DNA of 64,000 nucleotides from Bradyrhizobium sp. LMTR 3 (GTDB taxonomy: Bacteria; Pseudomonadota; Alphaproteobacteria; Rhizobiales; Xanthobacteraceae). The position numbers were made by a program, and so were the translations under genes. Below are positions 56,107 to 64,000 of this stretch, in pieces. Each line of letters starts with the position of its first letter. The first letter of the stretch is position 1. The notes under the pieces were generated by a model that ran no database searches, had not been told where the DNA came from, and saw only the letters and a list, made by a program, of their open reading frames with translations. Location of the stretch: positions 496,001 to 560,000 of the forward strand of contig NZ_MAXC01000043.1 of the NCBI RefSeq assembly GCF_001693485.1. Direction: 5' to 3'.

Positions 56107-56826
56107 TTAACGCCCGTTCTTCTTTCGCCACTCCGCGAAATCGGTCAGCGTCTGCGGATCGGTCGCCGGATAGAGCCCGAAAATGCCGCGGCCGTTCTGG
56201 ACCTGCTCGGTGACGAAATCCTCGAACGCGGTCATCTCGACCGCCTCGTCGGCGAGTTCGTCGGCCAGATGCGCGGGGATCACGATCACCCCGTCGGCAT
56301 CGCCAAGAATGACGTCGCCGGGAAACACCGGAGCGTCGCCGCAACCGATCGGCACGTTGATCTCGATCGCCTGATGCAGCGTGAGATTGGTCGGCGCGCT
56401 CGGGCGGTGGTGATAGGCGGGGAAGCCGAGCTTTGCGATCTCCGCGGAATCCCGAAAGCCGCCGTCGGTGATGACGCCGGCGCAGCCGCGCTGCATCAGC
56501 CGCGTCACCAGGATGGCGCCGGCGGACGCGGCGCGGGCGTCCTTGCGGCTGTCCATCACCAGCACCGCGCCGGGCGGGCAATCCTCGATCGCCTTGCGCT
56601 GCGGGTGGCTGCGGTCGCGGAACACGTCGATCTTGTTGAGGTCCTCGCGCGCCGGCATGTAGCGCAAGGTAAAAGCCTCGCCGACCAGCACCAGTTGATC
56701 GGGGCCCAAGGGGTGCACATCCTGAATCATCTGAATGCGGAAGCCGCGCTTGAACAGCGCGGTGGCGACGGTGGCCGTGGAGACGGTTTTGAGTTTGTTG
56801 CGGGTGGCGTCGCTCAGTTTTGTCAT
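56107..56826 (-). CDS. RraA family protein, HMG/CHA-type aldolase-like
   Basis: Protein of 239 residues in the RraA/4-carboxy-4-hydroxy-2-oxoadipate aldolase family. The active-site motif GVITDGGFRDSAEIA keeps the Arg-Asp pair (substrate and metal), and GDVILGDADGVIVIP is the second landmark. Its place after a lactonase and a dehydratase fits a retro-aldol or lyase step on a 2-keto-3-deoxy acid. The ATG at 56826 is used; it is last of the GntR-controlled operon. The RNase E inhibitor function of true RraA is unlikely given this context. Confidence 0.88.
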   Translation of the reverse strand: MTKLSDATRNKLKTVSTATVATALFKRGFRIQMIQDVHPLGPDQLVLVGEAFTLRYMPAREDLNKIDVFRDRSHPQRKAIEDCPPGAVLVMDSRKDARAASAGAILVTRLMQRGCAGVITDGGFRDSAEIAKLGFPAYHHRPSAPTNLTLHQAIEINVPIGCGDAPVFPGDVILGDADGVIVIPAHLADELADEAVEMTAFEDFVTEQVQNGRGIFGLYPATDPQTLTDFAEWRKKNGR

Positions 56827-56842
56827 TTCATTTGTCCTTTGA

Positions 56843-56944
56843 CGTCATTCCGGGGCGATGCGCCAGCATCGAACCCGGAATCTCGAGGTTCTCAGGTGCG
56901 CAAGTGCGCACCATAGTTCGCGCTTTGCGCGCCCCGGAACGACG
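56843..56944. repeat. Palindromic repeat (CGTCATTCCGGGGCGATGCG type)
   Basis: CGTCATTCCGGGGCG is mirrored by CGCGCCCCGGAACGACG; an inner GGTGCGCAAGTGCGCACC hairpin lies at about 56895-56912. It is inside the sugar-acid operon between the SMP-30 and RraA genes. Confidence 0.85.
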
Positions 56945-56949
56945 GGTGG

Positions 56950-58041
56950 CTAGACCGCCCCGTGCGCTTCCACATACAGCGCATAGACCGAGTGGCAGCT
57001 TGTCATGTAGAGGCGGTTGTTCTTCGCACCCCCGAACGTGAGATTGGCGCAACGCTCCGGCAGGCGGATGTGGGCTAGCGGCTTACCGGCCGGGCTGAAC
57101 ACCACGACGCCGTCGAGATCCTCCGGCTTGCCCTTGAGCTGGAACACCCTGCGTCCGCCGACATCCGTCGGCTCGGGCTGCAGCGCGCCGTTGGAGCCCC
57201 AGCCGCACCATAGATTGCCGTCGCGGTCGACGCGGAAACCGTCGATCGCGCCCTGATCCGCGGCGTCGATCAGCTTGGTCTTGCCTCCCACCGTGCCATC
57301 GTCGTTAACGTCAAAGCTCCAGATGCTGCGGTTTGGCGTGCCCTTCCATTCCACGACATAGAGCTTTTTCTCATCCGGCGAGAACGCCAGGCCATTGGGA
57401 TTGAAGATGTCGGTGACAACGGCGGTGAGCTTGCCGTCCTTGGTCAGGCGATAGACGTTGGTGGTCGCCTGCTCGGGCTTTTCCTTCTTGCCTTCCCACT
57501 CGCCGTTGATGCCGAACAAGGGATCGGTGAACCAGATGGTGTCGTCGGATTTCACCACGACGTCGTTCGGCGCGTTCAGCCGCTTGCCCTCGAACTTGTC
57601 GGCCAGCACGGTGATCTTGCCGTCCTTCTCGGTGCGGGTGACGCGGCGGGTGACCGAATGCTCGCAGGTGAGGAGGCGGCCCTGACGATCGCGCGCGTTG
57701 CCGTTGGCGTAATTGGCATTGGCGCGGAAGACCGAGGTCTGGTTGGTCTTCTCGTCGAACTTCATGATGCGGTTGTTGGGAATGTCAGAGAACAAGAGAT
57801 AGCCGCCCTCGGGGAAATACGCCGGCCCTTCGGCCCAGCGCATGCCGGTCGCGACCTGTTCAATGGTCGAGGAATAGATCCGGTATTTTGCAAAGCTGGG
57901 ATCGAGGATCTGCACGGCGGGATCGGGATAGCGCTGGTTCGGCGTGAACGGGAACGATTGCGCGAGGGCGGTGCGCGCGAGCAGCGTCGTGGTAGCAGCG
58001 GTGCCGGCGCCTGCGAGCAGATTGCGTCGAGTGATGGTCAT
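56950..58041 (-). CDS. Exported SMP-30/gluconolactonase family protein
   Basis: Six-bladed beta-propeller lactonase of 363 residues with a Tat signal (TITRRNLLAGAGTAATTTLL...ALAQS). Metal-site residues are seen in MRWAEGPAYFPEGG (Glu), KRLNAPNDVVVKSDD (Asn-Asp), DIFNPNGLAFSPDE (Asn) and GAIDGFRVDRDGNLW (Asp). It would hydrolyse an aldonolactone to the free acid in the periplasm before uptake. The ATG at 58041 follows GGGGAGGACGACAA. It lies in the same unit as the dehydratase and RraA genes. Confidence 0.92.
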   Translation of the reverse strand: MTITRRNLLAGAGTAATTTLLARTALAQSFPFTPNQRYPDPAVQILDPSFAKYRIYSSTIEQVATGMRWAEGPAYFPEGGYLLFSDIPNNRIMKFDEKTNQTSVFRANANYANGNARDRQGRLLTCEHSVTRRVTRTEKDGKITVLADKFEGKRLNAPNDVVVKSDDTIWFTDPLFGINGEWEGKKEKPEQATTNVYRLTKDGKLTAVVTDIFNPNGLAFSPDEKKLYVVEWKGTPNRSIWSFDVNDDGTVGGKTKLIDAADQGAIDGFRVDRDGNLWCGWGSNGALQPEPTDVGGRRVFQLKGKPEDLDGVVVFSPAGKPLAHIRLPERCANLTFGGAKNNRLYMTSCHSVYALYVEAHGAV

Positions 58042-58100
58042 TTGTCGTCCTCCCCTGTGATGCTTTTTGTTTGGTGTCGGTTCTTTATTGGTTTTGGGCA

Positions 58101-58176
58101 CGTCATTCCGGGATGGTCCGAAGGACCAGACCCGGAATCTCGAGGTTCCGGGTTCGCTTCGCGCCCCGGAACGACG
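58101..58176. repeat. Palindromic repeat (CGTCATTCCGGGATGGTCC type)
   Basis: CGTCATTCCGGGATGG with inner GGTCCGAAGGACC and GGAATCTCGAGGTTCC dyads, ending CGCCCCGGAACGACG. Near copy of 51893-51974. It lies between the dehydratase and SMP-30 genes within the operon. Confidence 0.9.
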
Positions 58177-58180
58177 GTGA

Positions 58181-59917
58181 TCAGTAAATCGGCGGCTCAT
58201 CGACCGGTGCCCCAAATCCGGTCTCCAGAAAATCGAAGTCACAGCCTTCATTGGCCTGCTTGATGTGGCGGGTGAACATCCAGCCATAGCCGCGCTCGTA
58301 ACGCGGCTCCGGCGGCTTCCATTCGGCGCGGCGCATTGCGAGCTCCGCCTCCGGTACATCGAGATTGACGGTGCGGGCGTTGACGTCGAGCGTGATCGTG
58401 TCGCCGGTTCGCACCAGCGCCAGCGGGCCGCCGATGTAGGATTCCGGCGAGACATGCAGGATACAGGCGCCATAGCTGGTGCCGCTCATGCGCGCATCCG
58501 ACAGCCGCACCATGTCGCGCACGCCCTGCTTCACCAGCTTGGTCGGGATCGGCAGCATGCCCCATTCCGGCATGCCCGGCCCTCCCTGCGGACCGGCATT
58601 GCGCAGGATCAGCACGTGATCCGCCGTGACGTCGAGATTGGGATCGTCGATCGCTCTCTTCATCGAGGGGTAATCGTCGAACACCAGCGCCGGCCCGCTG
58701 TGCTTGAGAAAGCGCGGCTCGCAGGCGCTCGGCTTGATGACGCAGCCATCGGGCGCGAGATTGCCCTTGAGCACCGCAAGCGCACCTTCCTTGTAGATCG
58801 GATTCTCGACGGTACGGATGACGTCGTCATTATAGACCTCGGCACGGACGATATTCTCGCCAAGGGTCTGGCCGGTGACCGTGATGGCATCGAGATGCAG
58901 ATGATCCCTGATGCGGCTCATCAGACCCGGCAGGCCGCCGGCGTAGAAGAAATCCTCCATCAGATATTTGTCGCCGCTCGGACGCACATTGGCGATCACC
59001 GGCACCTTGCGGCTGGCTTTCTCGAAATCGTCGAGCCCGATGTCCTGGCCGGCGCGGCGCGCCTGCGCGATCAGATGGATGATCGCATTGGTCGAGCAGC
59101 CCATCGCCATCGCGACCGTAATCGCGTTCTCGAAGGCTTTTCGGGTCTGGATCTTCTCCGGCGTCAGGTCCTCCCACACCATCTCGACGATGCGGCGGCC
59201 GCATTCGGAGGCCATGCGGATGTGCCCGGCATCGGCTGCGGGAATCGAGGAGGCGCCCGGCAGCGTCATGCCGATCGATTCCGCAATCGCCGTCATGGTC
59301 GATGCCGTGCCCATGGTCATGCACGTGCCGTAACTGCGGGCGATGCCGGCCTCGACGTCGACCCAGTCCTTGTCGGAGATTTTTCCGGCACGGCGATCGT
59401 CCCAGTATTTCCAGGCGTCCGAGCCCGAACCCAGCGTCTTGCCCTTCCAATTGCCGCGCAGCATAGGCCCGGCCGGCAGATAGATCGTCGGCAGATTCAT
59501 GCTGGTGGCGCCGAGCAGGAGGCCGGGCGTGGTCTTATCGCAGCCGCCCATCAGCACCACGCCATCGACGGGATGGCCGCGCAGCAATTCCTCGGCATCC
59601 ATCGCCAGCATGTTGCGGTAGAGCATGGTGGTCGGCTTCAGAAACGATTCCGACAGCGACAGCGTCGGCAGCTCCATCGGAAAGCCGCCGGCCATCAGGA
59701 TGCCGCGCTTGACGTCGTCGACGCGGCTCTTGAAGTGCATGTGACAGGGCTGCGCATCCGACCAGGTGTTGAGGATCGCGATGACAGGCCGGCCCTTCCA
59801 TTCCTCCGGCGCGTAGCCCATCTGCATGGCGCGCGAGCGGTGGCCGAAGGCGCGGAGATCATCGGGCGCAAACCAGCGCGCGCTGCGCAAGTCGGCGGGG
59901 TTCTTCTTGTTGCTCAT
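58181..59917 (-). CDS. IlvD/Edd family dehydratase, aldonate (arabonate/xylonate-like)
   Basis: Fe-S dehydratase of 578 residues that removes water from a sugar acid to give a 2-keto-3-deoxy acid. Cluster cysteines are in VLMGGCDKTTPGLL and ARSYGTCMTMGTAST, with an upstream Cys in DAQPCHMHFKSRVDD; the Mg site lies near LSDARMSGTSYGACILH. The sequence is closer in layout to pentonate/hexonate dehydratases than to true IlvD, where amino-acid biosynthesis genes would be expected. The ATG (59917) overlaps the permease stop by four bases (ATGA), so translation is coupled to the transporter. Confidence 0.92.
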   Translation of the reverse strand: MSNKKNPADLRSARWFAPDDLRAFGHRSRAMQMGYAPEEWKGRPVIAILNTWSDAQPCHMHFKSRVDDVKRGILMAGGFPMELPTLSLSESFLKPTTMLYRNMLAMDAEELLRGHPVDGVVLMGGCDKTTPGLLLGATSMNLPTIYLPAGPMLRGNWKGKTLGSGSDAWKYWDDRRAGKISDKDWVDVEAGIARSYGTCMTMGTASTMTAIAESIGMTLPGASSIPAADAGHIRMASECGRRIVEMVWEDLTPEKIQTRKAFENAITVAMAMGCSTNAIIHLIAQARRAGQDIGLDDFEKASRKVPVIANVRPSGDKYLMEDFFYAGGLPGLMSRIRDHLHLDAITVTGQTLGENIVRAEVYNDDVIRTVENPIYKEGALAVLKGNLAPDGCVIKPSACEPRFLKHSGPALVFDDYPSMKRAIDDPNLDVTADHVLILRNAGPQGGPGMPEWGMLPIPTKLVKQGVRDMVRLSDARMSGTSYGACILHVSPESYIGGPLALVRTGDTITLDVNARTVNLDVPEAELAMRRAEWKPPEPRYERGYGWMFTRHIKQANEGCDFDFLETGFGAPVDEPPIY

Positions 59918-60777
59918 GACTGCGTCCCCCATTTCTGGACGGTGTTGCGCTCGATCGTGCGGAAGATCAGGTTCTCCACGATCAGGCCAATGACGATCAC
60001 GGTCAACAGGCCGGCGAACACGGCGGGGATATCCAGCAAATTTCGGTTCTCGAAAATGAACCAGCCGAGGCCGCCCTGCCCCGACGACACGCCGAACACC
60101 AGTTCGGCGGCGATCAACGTCCGCCAGGCAAACGCCCAGCCGATCTTCAGGCCCGTCAGGATCGAGGCGAAGGCTGCGGGGATCAGGACGCGAAATACGT
60201 AGGGCAATCCGCGCAGGCCGTAATTGCGGCCGACCATGCGCAGCGTGTTCGAGACGCTCTTGAAACCGGAATGGGTGTTGAGCGCGACTGGCCACAGCAC
60301 CGAGTGGATCAGCACGAACACGAGACTACCGTTGCCCAGCCCGAACCAGATCAGCGCCAGCGGCAGCAACGCGATCGCCGGCAAGGGATTGAACATCGCC
60401 GTGATGGTTTCGAGGAAATCCGTGCCGATCCGGGTCGAGATCGCGAGAATCGTGAAGATGGCGGCGAGCGCAATGCCGGCGGCATAGCCCATGAACAGCA
60501 CCTTCAGCGACGCCCAGGCGCGCAAGGGAATGGTGCCGTCGCGCACCTTGTCGAACATGGTGACGATGGTGTCGTGGAAGGTCGGGAACAGCAGCGGATT
60601 GTTCAGGATGGTGCCGTAGGTCTCCCAGGCCGCGGCGAGAAAGATGATGATCACGGCCTTGCGCACAAAACCGTCGTTCCACAATAGCTCCAGCACCGTG
60701 AGCTTGCGCTCGACCTCGGCCGGCGCCGCCGCCGTCAGTTCGGCGGCATCGCGCAACAGAATTCTGGCCTCACCCAT
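59914..60777 (-). CDS. ABC transporter permease, NitT/TauT type
   Basis: Inner-membrane permease of 287 residues with about six TM helices in a BPD_transp_1 domain. Recognisable are FNPLPAIALLPLALIWFGLG, the SsuC/TauC-type helix, and the coupling loop TLRMVGRNYGLRGLPYVFRVLIP. GLKIGWAFAWRTLIAAELVFG is diagnostic of the nitrate/sulfonate/taurine class. Coupled to the dehydratase by a four-base overlap and 12 bp after the ATPase gene. Unlike usual sugar-acid systems (TRAP, Liv- or CUT-type), this operon uses a NitT/TauT transporter. Confidence 0.93.
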   Translation of the reverse strand: MGEARILLRDAAELTAAAPAEVERKLTVLELLWNDGFVRKAVIIIFLAAAWETYGTILNNPLLFPTFHDTIVTMFDKVRDGTIPLRAWASLKVLFMGYAAGIALAAIFTILAISTRIGTDFLETITAMFNPLPAIALLPLALIWFGLGNGSLVFVLIHSVLWPVALNTHSGFKSVSNTLRMVGRNYGLRGLPYVFRVLIPAAFASILTGLKIGWAFAWRTLIAAELVFGVSSGQGGLGWFIFENRNLLDIPAVFAGLLTVIVIGLIVENLIFRTIERNTVQKWGTQS

Positions 60778-60789
60778 CGCGCGCTCCCT

Positions 60790-61554
60790 TTAGTGTGCCG
60801 TGACAGCGTCGGCGAACAAGAGATCATGGATCTGCTTTTCCAGCCGCGCCGCGCTGCCGTCCTCGCCGGAAACCCTGTCGACGTCGATCACCTCGGCCTT
60901 GACCCGGCCGGGATGCGGCGACAGCAGCAGGATGCGGTTGCCGATCTTGATCGCCTCCGCGATCGAATGGGTGACGAACAGAACGGTGAATTTGGTCTCG
61001 GCCCAAAGCTGCAGCAATTCGTCCTGACAGGTGCGCCGTGTCAGCGCATCGAGGGCTGCGAACGGCTCGTCCATCAAAAGAATATCCGGCTCCATCGCCA
61101 TGCCGCGCGCGATCGCGACGCGCTGCTTCATGCCGCCGGACAGGGTGTGCGGATAGGCATCGACAACGCGGGTGAGGCTGACTTTTTCGATATAGGCCCG
61201 CGCCCGCATCTCCGCTTCCTTGCGCGGCAGTTTTCGCGTCATCAGCAGCGGAAACATCACGTTTTCGAGCACCGTCTTCCACGGCAGAAGCTGGTCGAAC
61301 TCCTGAAAAATCATCATGCGGTCGGCGCCGGGCTCGGATATTTCCCGGCCCGAGATCCGCATCTTGCCTTCGCTCGGTTTCATATAGCCGCCGACCGCTT
61401 TCAACAGCGTCGACTTGCCGCAACCGGAGGGGCCGAGCAGCACGAAGCGATCGGAACGATCGACCGTGAAACTGACCCGCTCGGTCGCGGTCACGACCGC
61501 GCTCGAGGTCTTGTAGCGCAGCGTTACGTCACTGACGTCGAGAAGCGCGGCCAT
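60790..61554 (-). CDS. ABC transporter ATPase, NitT/TauT type
   Basis: ATP-binding subunit of 254 residues. Walker A LLGPSGCGKSTLL, Q-loop MIFQEFDQLLPWKTV, signature LSGGMKQRVAIARGM, Walker B DILLMDEPFAALD and switch His in VLFVTHSIAEAI are all intact. The LLPWKTVLENV stretch is typical of SsuB/TauB-like members. The ATG is at 61554, 5 bp after the binding-protein stop. Confidence 0.95.
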   Translation of the reverse strand: MAALLDVSDVTLRYKTSSAVVTATERVSFTVDRSDRFVLLGPSGCGKSTLLKAVGGYMKPSEGKMRISGREISEPGADRMMIFQEFDQLLPWKTVLENVMFPLLMTRKLPRKEAEMRARAYIEKVSLTRVVDAYPHTLSGGMKQRVAIARGMAMEPDILLMDEPFAALDALTRRTCQDELLQLWAETKFTVLFVTHSIAEAIKIGNRILLLSPHPGRVKAEVIDVDRVSGEDGSAARLEKQIHDLLFADAVTAH

Positions 61555-61559
61555 GTCGA

Positions 61560-62579
61560 TCAGTTACCCTTCAGGTCGCGCGCGACCGGCAGGTAATAAT
61601 CGGTCCATGCCTTGGGCATGGTCTTCAGCGTACCGACCTTGAACAAATGCGCGGCGAACTTCATGGTACCCTGCGGCTGCAGGTTCCATTCCATCATGCC
61701 GGGCTCCTTCAGCCATGCCAGCAGGTCCTCGACGCTGGTCTTGTCGCCGGTGACTTCCTTGTAGATCTCAACCGCGGCCTTGGTGTCGCCGCGGATCAAA
61801 TCCTGCGCTTCCTTGGTGGCGTCGCGCACGGCCTGCACGATCTTCGGATTGGCGTCGGCGAACTTGGTCGTGGTGAAGAACTGCGCCTGGCTGAGCGGAC
61901 CACCCATCACGTCCGGCGAGAACAGCACGACGTGTGCGCCGGGCACGTTCTTCATTTCGAGGAACGTGAACGGCGGGATCGCAAAATGATTTCGGACCTC
62001 GTGCTGGGCATTGCTCATCGCCACATAGGCGTCGGGATGGCCGAGCTGCACGGTGTTGGCGTCGAGCTTCGACCACTGGTCGGCGCCGAAGGCTTCGGCG
62101 GCCGCGATCTGCAGCACGATCGCCTGCGTCGAGACCTTCACGGTCGGCACCGCGACCTTGTCGTTCGGACCGAAATCCTTGATCGACTTGATGTTCGGAT
62201 CGCGGCTGATCAGCGTCATCGGTTGCGCCGAAGTGGCGACGATGCCCTTGACGCCGCCGCGGGTGCGGTCCCACAGCAGCAAGAGATTGCCGGTCCCGGT
62301 GTTGAGGATATCGACGCTGCCTGCCAATAGCGCGTCGGTCTGCGCGCCGCCGCCGCTTAAGTTGATCCACTTGGTGGTGACGCCTGGCACGCCGAGGGAA
62401 GCTGCGTGCTTCTCGATCAGCTTGCGTTTTTCCATGATGTGCGAGGGCATGTAGAAGATGCCCGGCTGCCGCGACAGCGAGATCTCCGTTTTCTGCTGGG
62501 CTGCGGCCTGAGAGCCCGGCAGCACCATGGCAAGTGCCGCGACAGCGCCCGCGCAGGCGCGCCACATTTTGTTTCCCAT
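61560..62579 (-). CDS. ABC transporter substrate-binding protein, NitT/TauT type
   Basis: Periplasmic binding protein of 339 residues. A signal peptide (about 1-27, ending SQAAAQQ) precedes an NMT1/SsuA-like fold: LSRQPGIFYMPSHIMEKRKL, INLSGGGAQTDALLAGSVDI, DKVAVPTVKVSTQA and QFFTTTKFADANPKIVQAV. The ATG at 62579 is chosen for the GGAGGAG site seven bases upstream; ATG 62603 would add eight basic residues. It is the first gene of the operon, 97 bp from the divergent GntR gene with a perfect operator between. The ligand is probably a carboxylate linked to the dehydratase substrate. Confidence 0.93.
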   Translation of the reverse strand: MGNKMWRACAGAVAALAMVLPGSQAAAQQKTEISLSRQPGIFYMPSHIMEKRKLIEKHAASLGVPGVTTKWINLSGGGAQTDALLAGSVDILNTGTGNLLLLWDRTRGGVKGIVATSAQPMTLISRDPNIKSIKDFGPNDKVAVPTVKVSTQAIVLQIAAAEAFGADQWSKLDANTVQLGHPDAYVAMSNAQHEVRNHFAIPPFTFLEMKNVPGAHVVLFSPDVMGGPLSQAQFFTTTKFADANPKIVQAVRDATKEAQDLIRGDTKAAVEIYKEVTGDKTSVEDLLAWLKEPGMMEWNLQPQGTMKFAAHLFKVGTLKTMPKAWTDYYLPVARDLKGN

Positions 62580-62617
62580 TGTGCATCTCCTCCGGCGTTT
62601 CATTGACGCTTCGATGG

Positions 62618-62643
62618 AAATGCACTAATGTATTAGTGCATTT
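62618..62643. promoter_or_regulatory. Perfect 26-bp inverted repeat, GntR operator
   Basis: AAATGCACTAAT (62618-62629), a GT spacer, and the exact mirror at 62632-62643. It lies between the divergent GntR gene (32 bp from its start) and the importer operon (39 bp from its start), the normal place for an FCD-type GntR autoregulatory operator controlling both. Confidence 0.85.
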
Positions 62644-62675
62644 GAAGCAAGCGCCTTCTGAGGCCGGTTCGTTCG

Positions 62676-63395
62676 ATGGCTGCATCCCAGATCGTTTCCC
62701 GCCGGACCGTCCCGCGCTCCGCCGATCGGCTCGATCGCGATCGTCAGGCCGCGCCGCAGGTGTTCGAGCGCCTGCGCGGCATGATCATTTCGCTGGAGCT
62801 GCCGCCGGGATCGCCGCTATCGCGCGCTGCGCTGGCCGGGCAGTTCGGGGTGAGTTCGACACCGATCCGCGATGCGCTGATGCGGCTCGAGGAAGAAGGG
62901 CTGGTCGACGTCTTTCCGCAATATGCCACGGTAGTCAGCCGGGTCGACGTGCGGCTGGCGCAGCAGGCGCACTTCCTGCGGCAGGCGGTCGAGCTCGAAA
63001 TTGTCCGCATGCTGGCAATGCGCCATGACGAAGCCTTCGCGGCCGGGCTCCATGCGACCATCGTCCGCCAACAGCAATTCGCGAAAGCCGGCGACTTCGA
63101 AAAATTCATGGCCGCCGACAACGAGTTCCATGCCCAGCTCTACGCCGCCACCGACAAGCAGGACATCTGGTCGCTGGTGCGCAGCCGTAGCGGACATATC
63201 GACCGGCTGCGCCGGCTGCATCTGCCCTCCCCCGGCAAGGCGCAGGATATCCTGCGGCATCACAAGCTGATTGCGAAAGCGATCGAGGCCGGCCAACCCG
63301 AAGAGGCGCAGAAGCACCTGCGTACCCATTTGTCGGGAACACTGAGCGAAACTGACCAAATCCGCTCGCGCTATCCGGAATATCTCAGCAACTGA
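62676..63395 (+). CDS. GntR family regulator, FadR/FCD subfamily
   Basis: Regulator of 239 residues: an N-terminal GntR winged helix (about 22-90; VFERLRGMIISLELPPGSPLSR, QFGVSSTPIRDALMRLEEEG, and the wing VDVFPQYATVV) and a C-terminal FCD ligand domain (about 100-235) with metal-binding positions in DNEFHAQLY and HHKLIAKAIEAGQPEEAQKHLRTHL. It starts at ATG 62676. It controls, very probably as a repressor relieved by a sugar-acid-like ligand, the divergent transporter-dehydratase operon through the palindrome at 62618-62643. Confidence 0.94.
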   Translation: MAASQIVSRRTVPRSADRLDRDRQAAPQVFERLRGMIISLELPPGSPLSRAALAGQFGVSSTPIRDALMRLEEEGLVDVFPQYATVVSRVDVRLAQQAHFLRQAVELEIVRMLAMRHDEAFAAGLHATIVRQQQFAKAGDFEKFMAADNEFHAQLYAATDKQDIWSLVRSRSGHIDRLRRLHLPSPGKAQDILRHHKLIAKAIEAGQPEEAQKHLRTHLSGTLSETDQIRSRYPEYLSN

Positions 63396-63644
63396 CTACT
63401 GCGACATCATCTTAGGAATCACGCTCGCAGGCGCGGGGTTCCGGATCCGCTACCCGGCAATATGCGGGGGCCGGCTTTTTGTACCGGCTTTTTGATCGCC
63501 CAACCGGAACGTTCCTGCGGGGGGAGCAGTTGCGGCAACACGAGGATTCAGCGCGCGGTGTTGCGTCCTCCCCGTAATGCGCCATAGCATCCGATTCGTC
63601 CGGTGGATTGCTGGATCGGAGCGGGAGGGCGAGCGAACACCGAC

Positions 63645-64000
63645 ATGACGCTCACAACCAGGCTAGCCATCGCGATGATTGCGTTGGTCGCGCTCGCGGT
63701 TACCGCGGTCGGATGGCTGAGCTATCACAACCTGGAACAGGCGCTCCTGCAGCGCGCCCGCGACCGCATCGAGACGCATTCACGGCAGCTTGCGACCGAT
63801 CTGGAATATTACGCGGCGAGCGCGACCGGAGATGTTGCGGGCTTTCGTTCGGCGGTGGCGTTGCACGGACTGGTCCGCGCCCGCCAGGCGGGCGGCATCG
63901 ATCCGGTCGATGGCGTCTCCGAAAAGATCTGGCGCGACCGGATAGCGTCACGTTTCGCGGCGGAACTCGAAGCCAAGCCCACATACGCGATGTTTCGGAT
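63645..64000 (+). CDS. Membrane-anchored sensor-like protein (N-terminal part only)
   Basis: Only 118 residues are in the window. It begins MTLTTRLAIAMIALVALAVTAVGW, a TM helix (about 5-25), followed by a likely periplasmic helix (LEQALLQRARDRIETHSRQL). This pattern is common to two-component histidine kinases and GGDEF/EAL proteins, but the output domain is outside the window, so the class is unknown. The ATG at 63645 is preceded by GGGAGGGCGAGCG. The 249-bp space before it holds a GCCGGCTTTTTG direct repeat near 63471-63495 and nothing else seen. Confidence 0.75.
   Translation, partial: MTLTTRLAIAMIALVALAVTAVGWLSYHNLEQALLQRARDRIETHSRQLATDLEYYAASATGDVAGFRSAVALHGLVRARQAGGIDPVDGVSEKIWRDRIASRFAAELEAKPTYAMFR

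Noticed and set aside
56107..56826. Naming the RraA-family protein the RNase E inhibitor
   Set aside because: It lies in a catabolic operon and has the Arg-Asp aldolase motif; regulator function is unlikely.
58265..60202. Open frame of about 645 codons on the plus strand opposite the dehydratase gene
   Set aside because: Antisense shadow of a well-supported IlvD/Edd gene; no motif or ribosome site.

Overview
The window looks like chromosomal DNA of a high-GC alphaproteobacterium of the Bradyrhizobium/Rhodopseudomonas type. This rests on the strong GC bias at third codon positions, the protein families present (form II Cox-type hydroxylase, DUF1127, DUF3175, winged-helix/TPR regulators, Fe3+- and NitT/TauT-type ABC systems) and the many mosaic palindromic repeats between genes that are typical of that group. 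No rRNA, tRNA, CRISPR array, IS element or phage gene was recognised. About 53 genes are supported. The first (otsA) and last (a membrane sensor-like protein) are cut by the window edges, and two adjacent genes form a decayed toxin-antitoxin pair.

Region by region. 1-3.8 kb: an MFS transporter-otsB-otsA operon for trehalose synthesis. 4.1-6.7 kb: a DUF3175 protein and a chemoreceptor. 7.1-12.1 kb: a three-subunit molybdenum hydroxylase of the form II Cox type (order S-L-M), a clear terminator, then a family III CoA-transferase/racemase. 12.2-20.9 kb: tyrosine/homogentisate catabolism. hpd lies divergent to an Lrp/AsnC regulator with a perfect FNR/FixK-like palindrome between them. fahA, hmgA, an unusual MBL-fold protein, a DUF2783 protein with a poly-Gln tail and an aromatic-ring FAD hydroxylase run in one direction, with a divergent MarR gene. 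20.9-23 kb: a RidA / beta-hydroxyacid dehydrogenase / lactonase-like MBL operon of unknown substrate.

23.4-30 kb: a caspase-fold protein with TPRs, an OmpA-like protein and an RND efflux pair. 30-31.2 kb: a ParE/antitoxin pair broken by two G-to-A type changes, then a Crp/Fnr regulator. 31.4-36.1 kb: an AsmA-type protein and a membrane adenylate/guanylate cyclase. 36.1-37.1 kb: repeat-rich non-coding DNA including a ~0.5 kb dispersed element. 37-42.7 kb: DUF1127, a tautomerase, a winged-helix/TPR regulator, a methyltransferase, an alpha/beta hydrolase and an orphan membrane-fusion protein. 43-48 kb: a second caspase-fold protein, a large protein with a terpene-cyclase-like DxDTTA motif, a secreted nuclease-like protein and an LssY-C protein. 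48.3-56 kb: a class V aminotransferase, a three-gene Fe3+/phosphonate-type ABC importer and an S9A peptidase.

56.1-63.4 kb: a GntR-controlled operon combining a NitT/TauT-type ABC importer with an IlvD/Edd dehydratase, an SMP-30 lactonase and an RraA-type aldolase/lyase. It is probably a complete uptake-and-degradation route for a sugar acid or related lactone, with a perfect 26-bp operator between the divergent regulator and the operon.

Points most worth following up: two caspase-fold paralogues that have both lost the His/Cys dyad and both sit beside related membrane-fusion proteins; the decayed toxin-antitoxin pair; the MBL protein that lost half of its metal motif; the FNR/FixK-like site at hpd; and the GntR sugar-acid operon.
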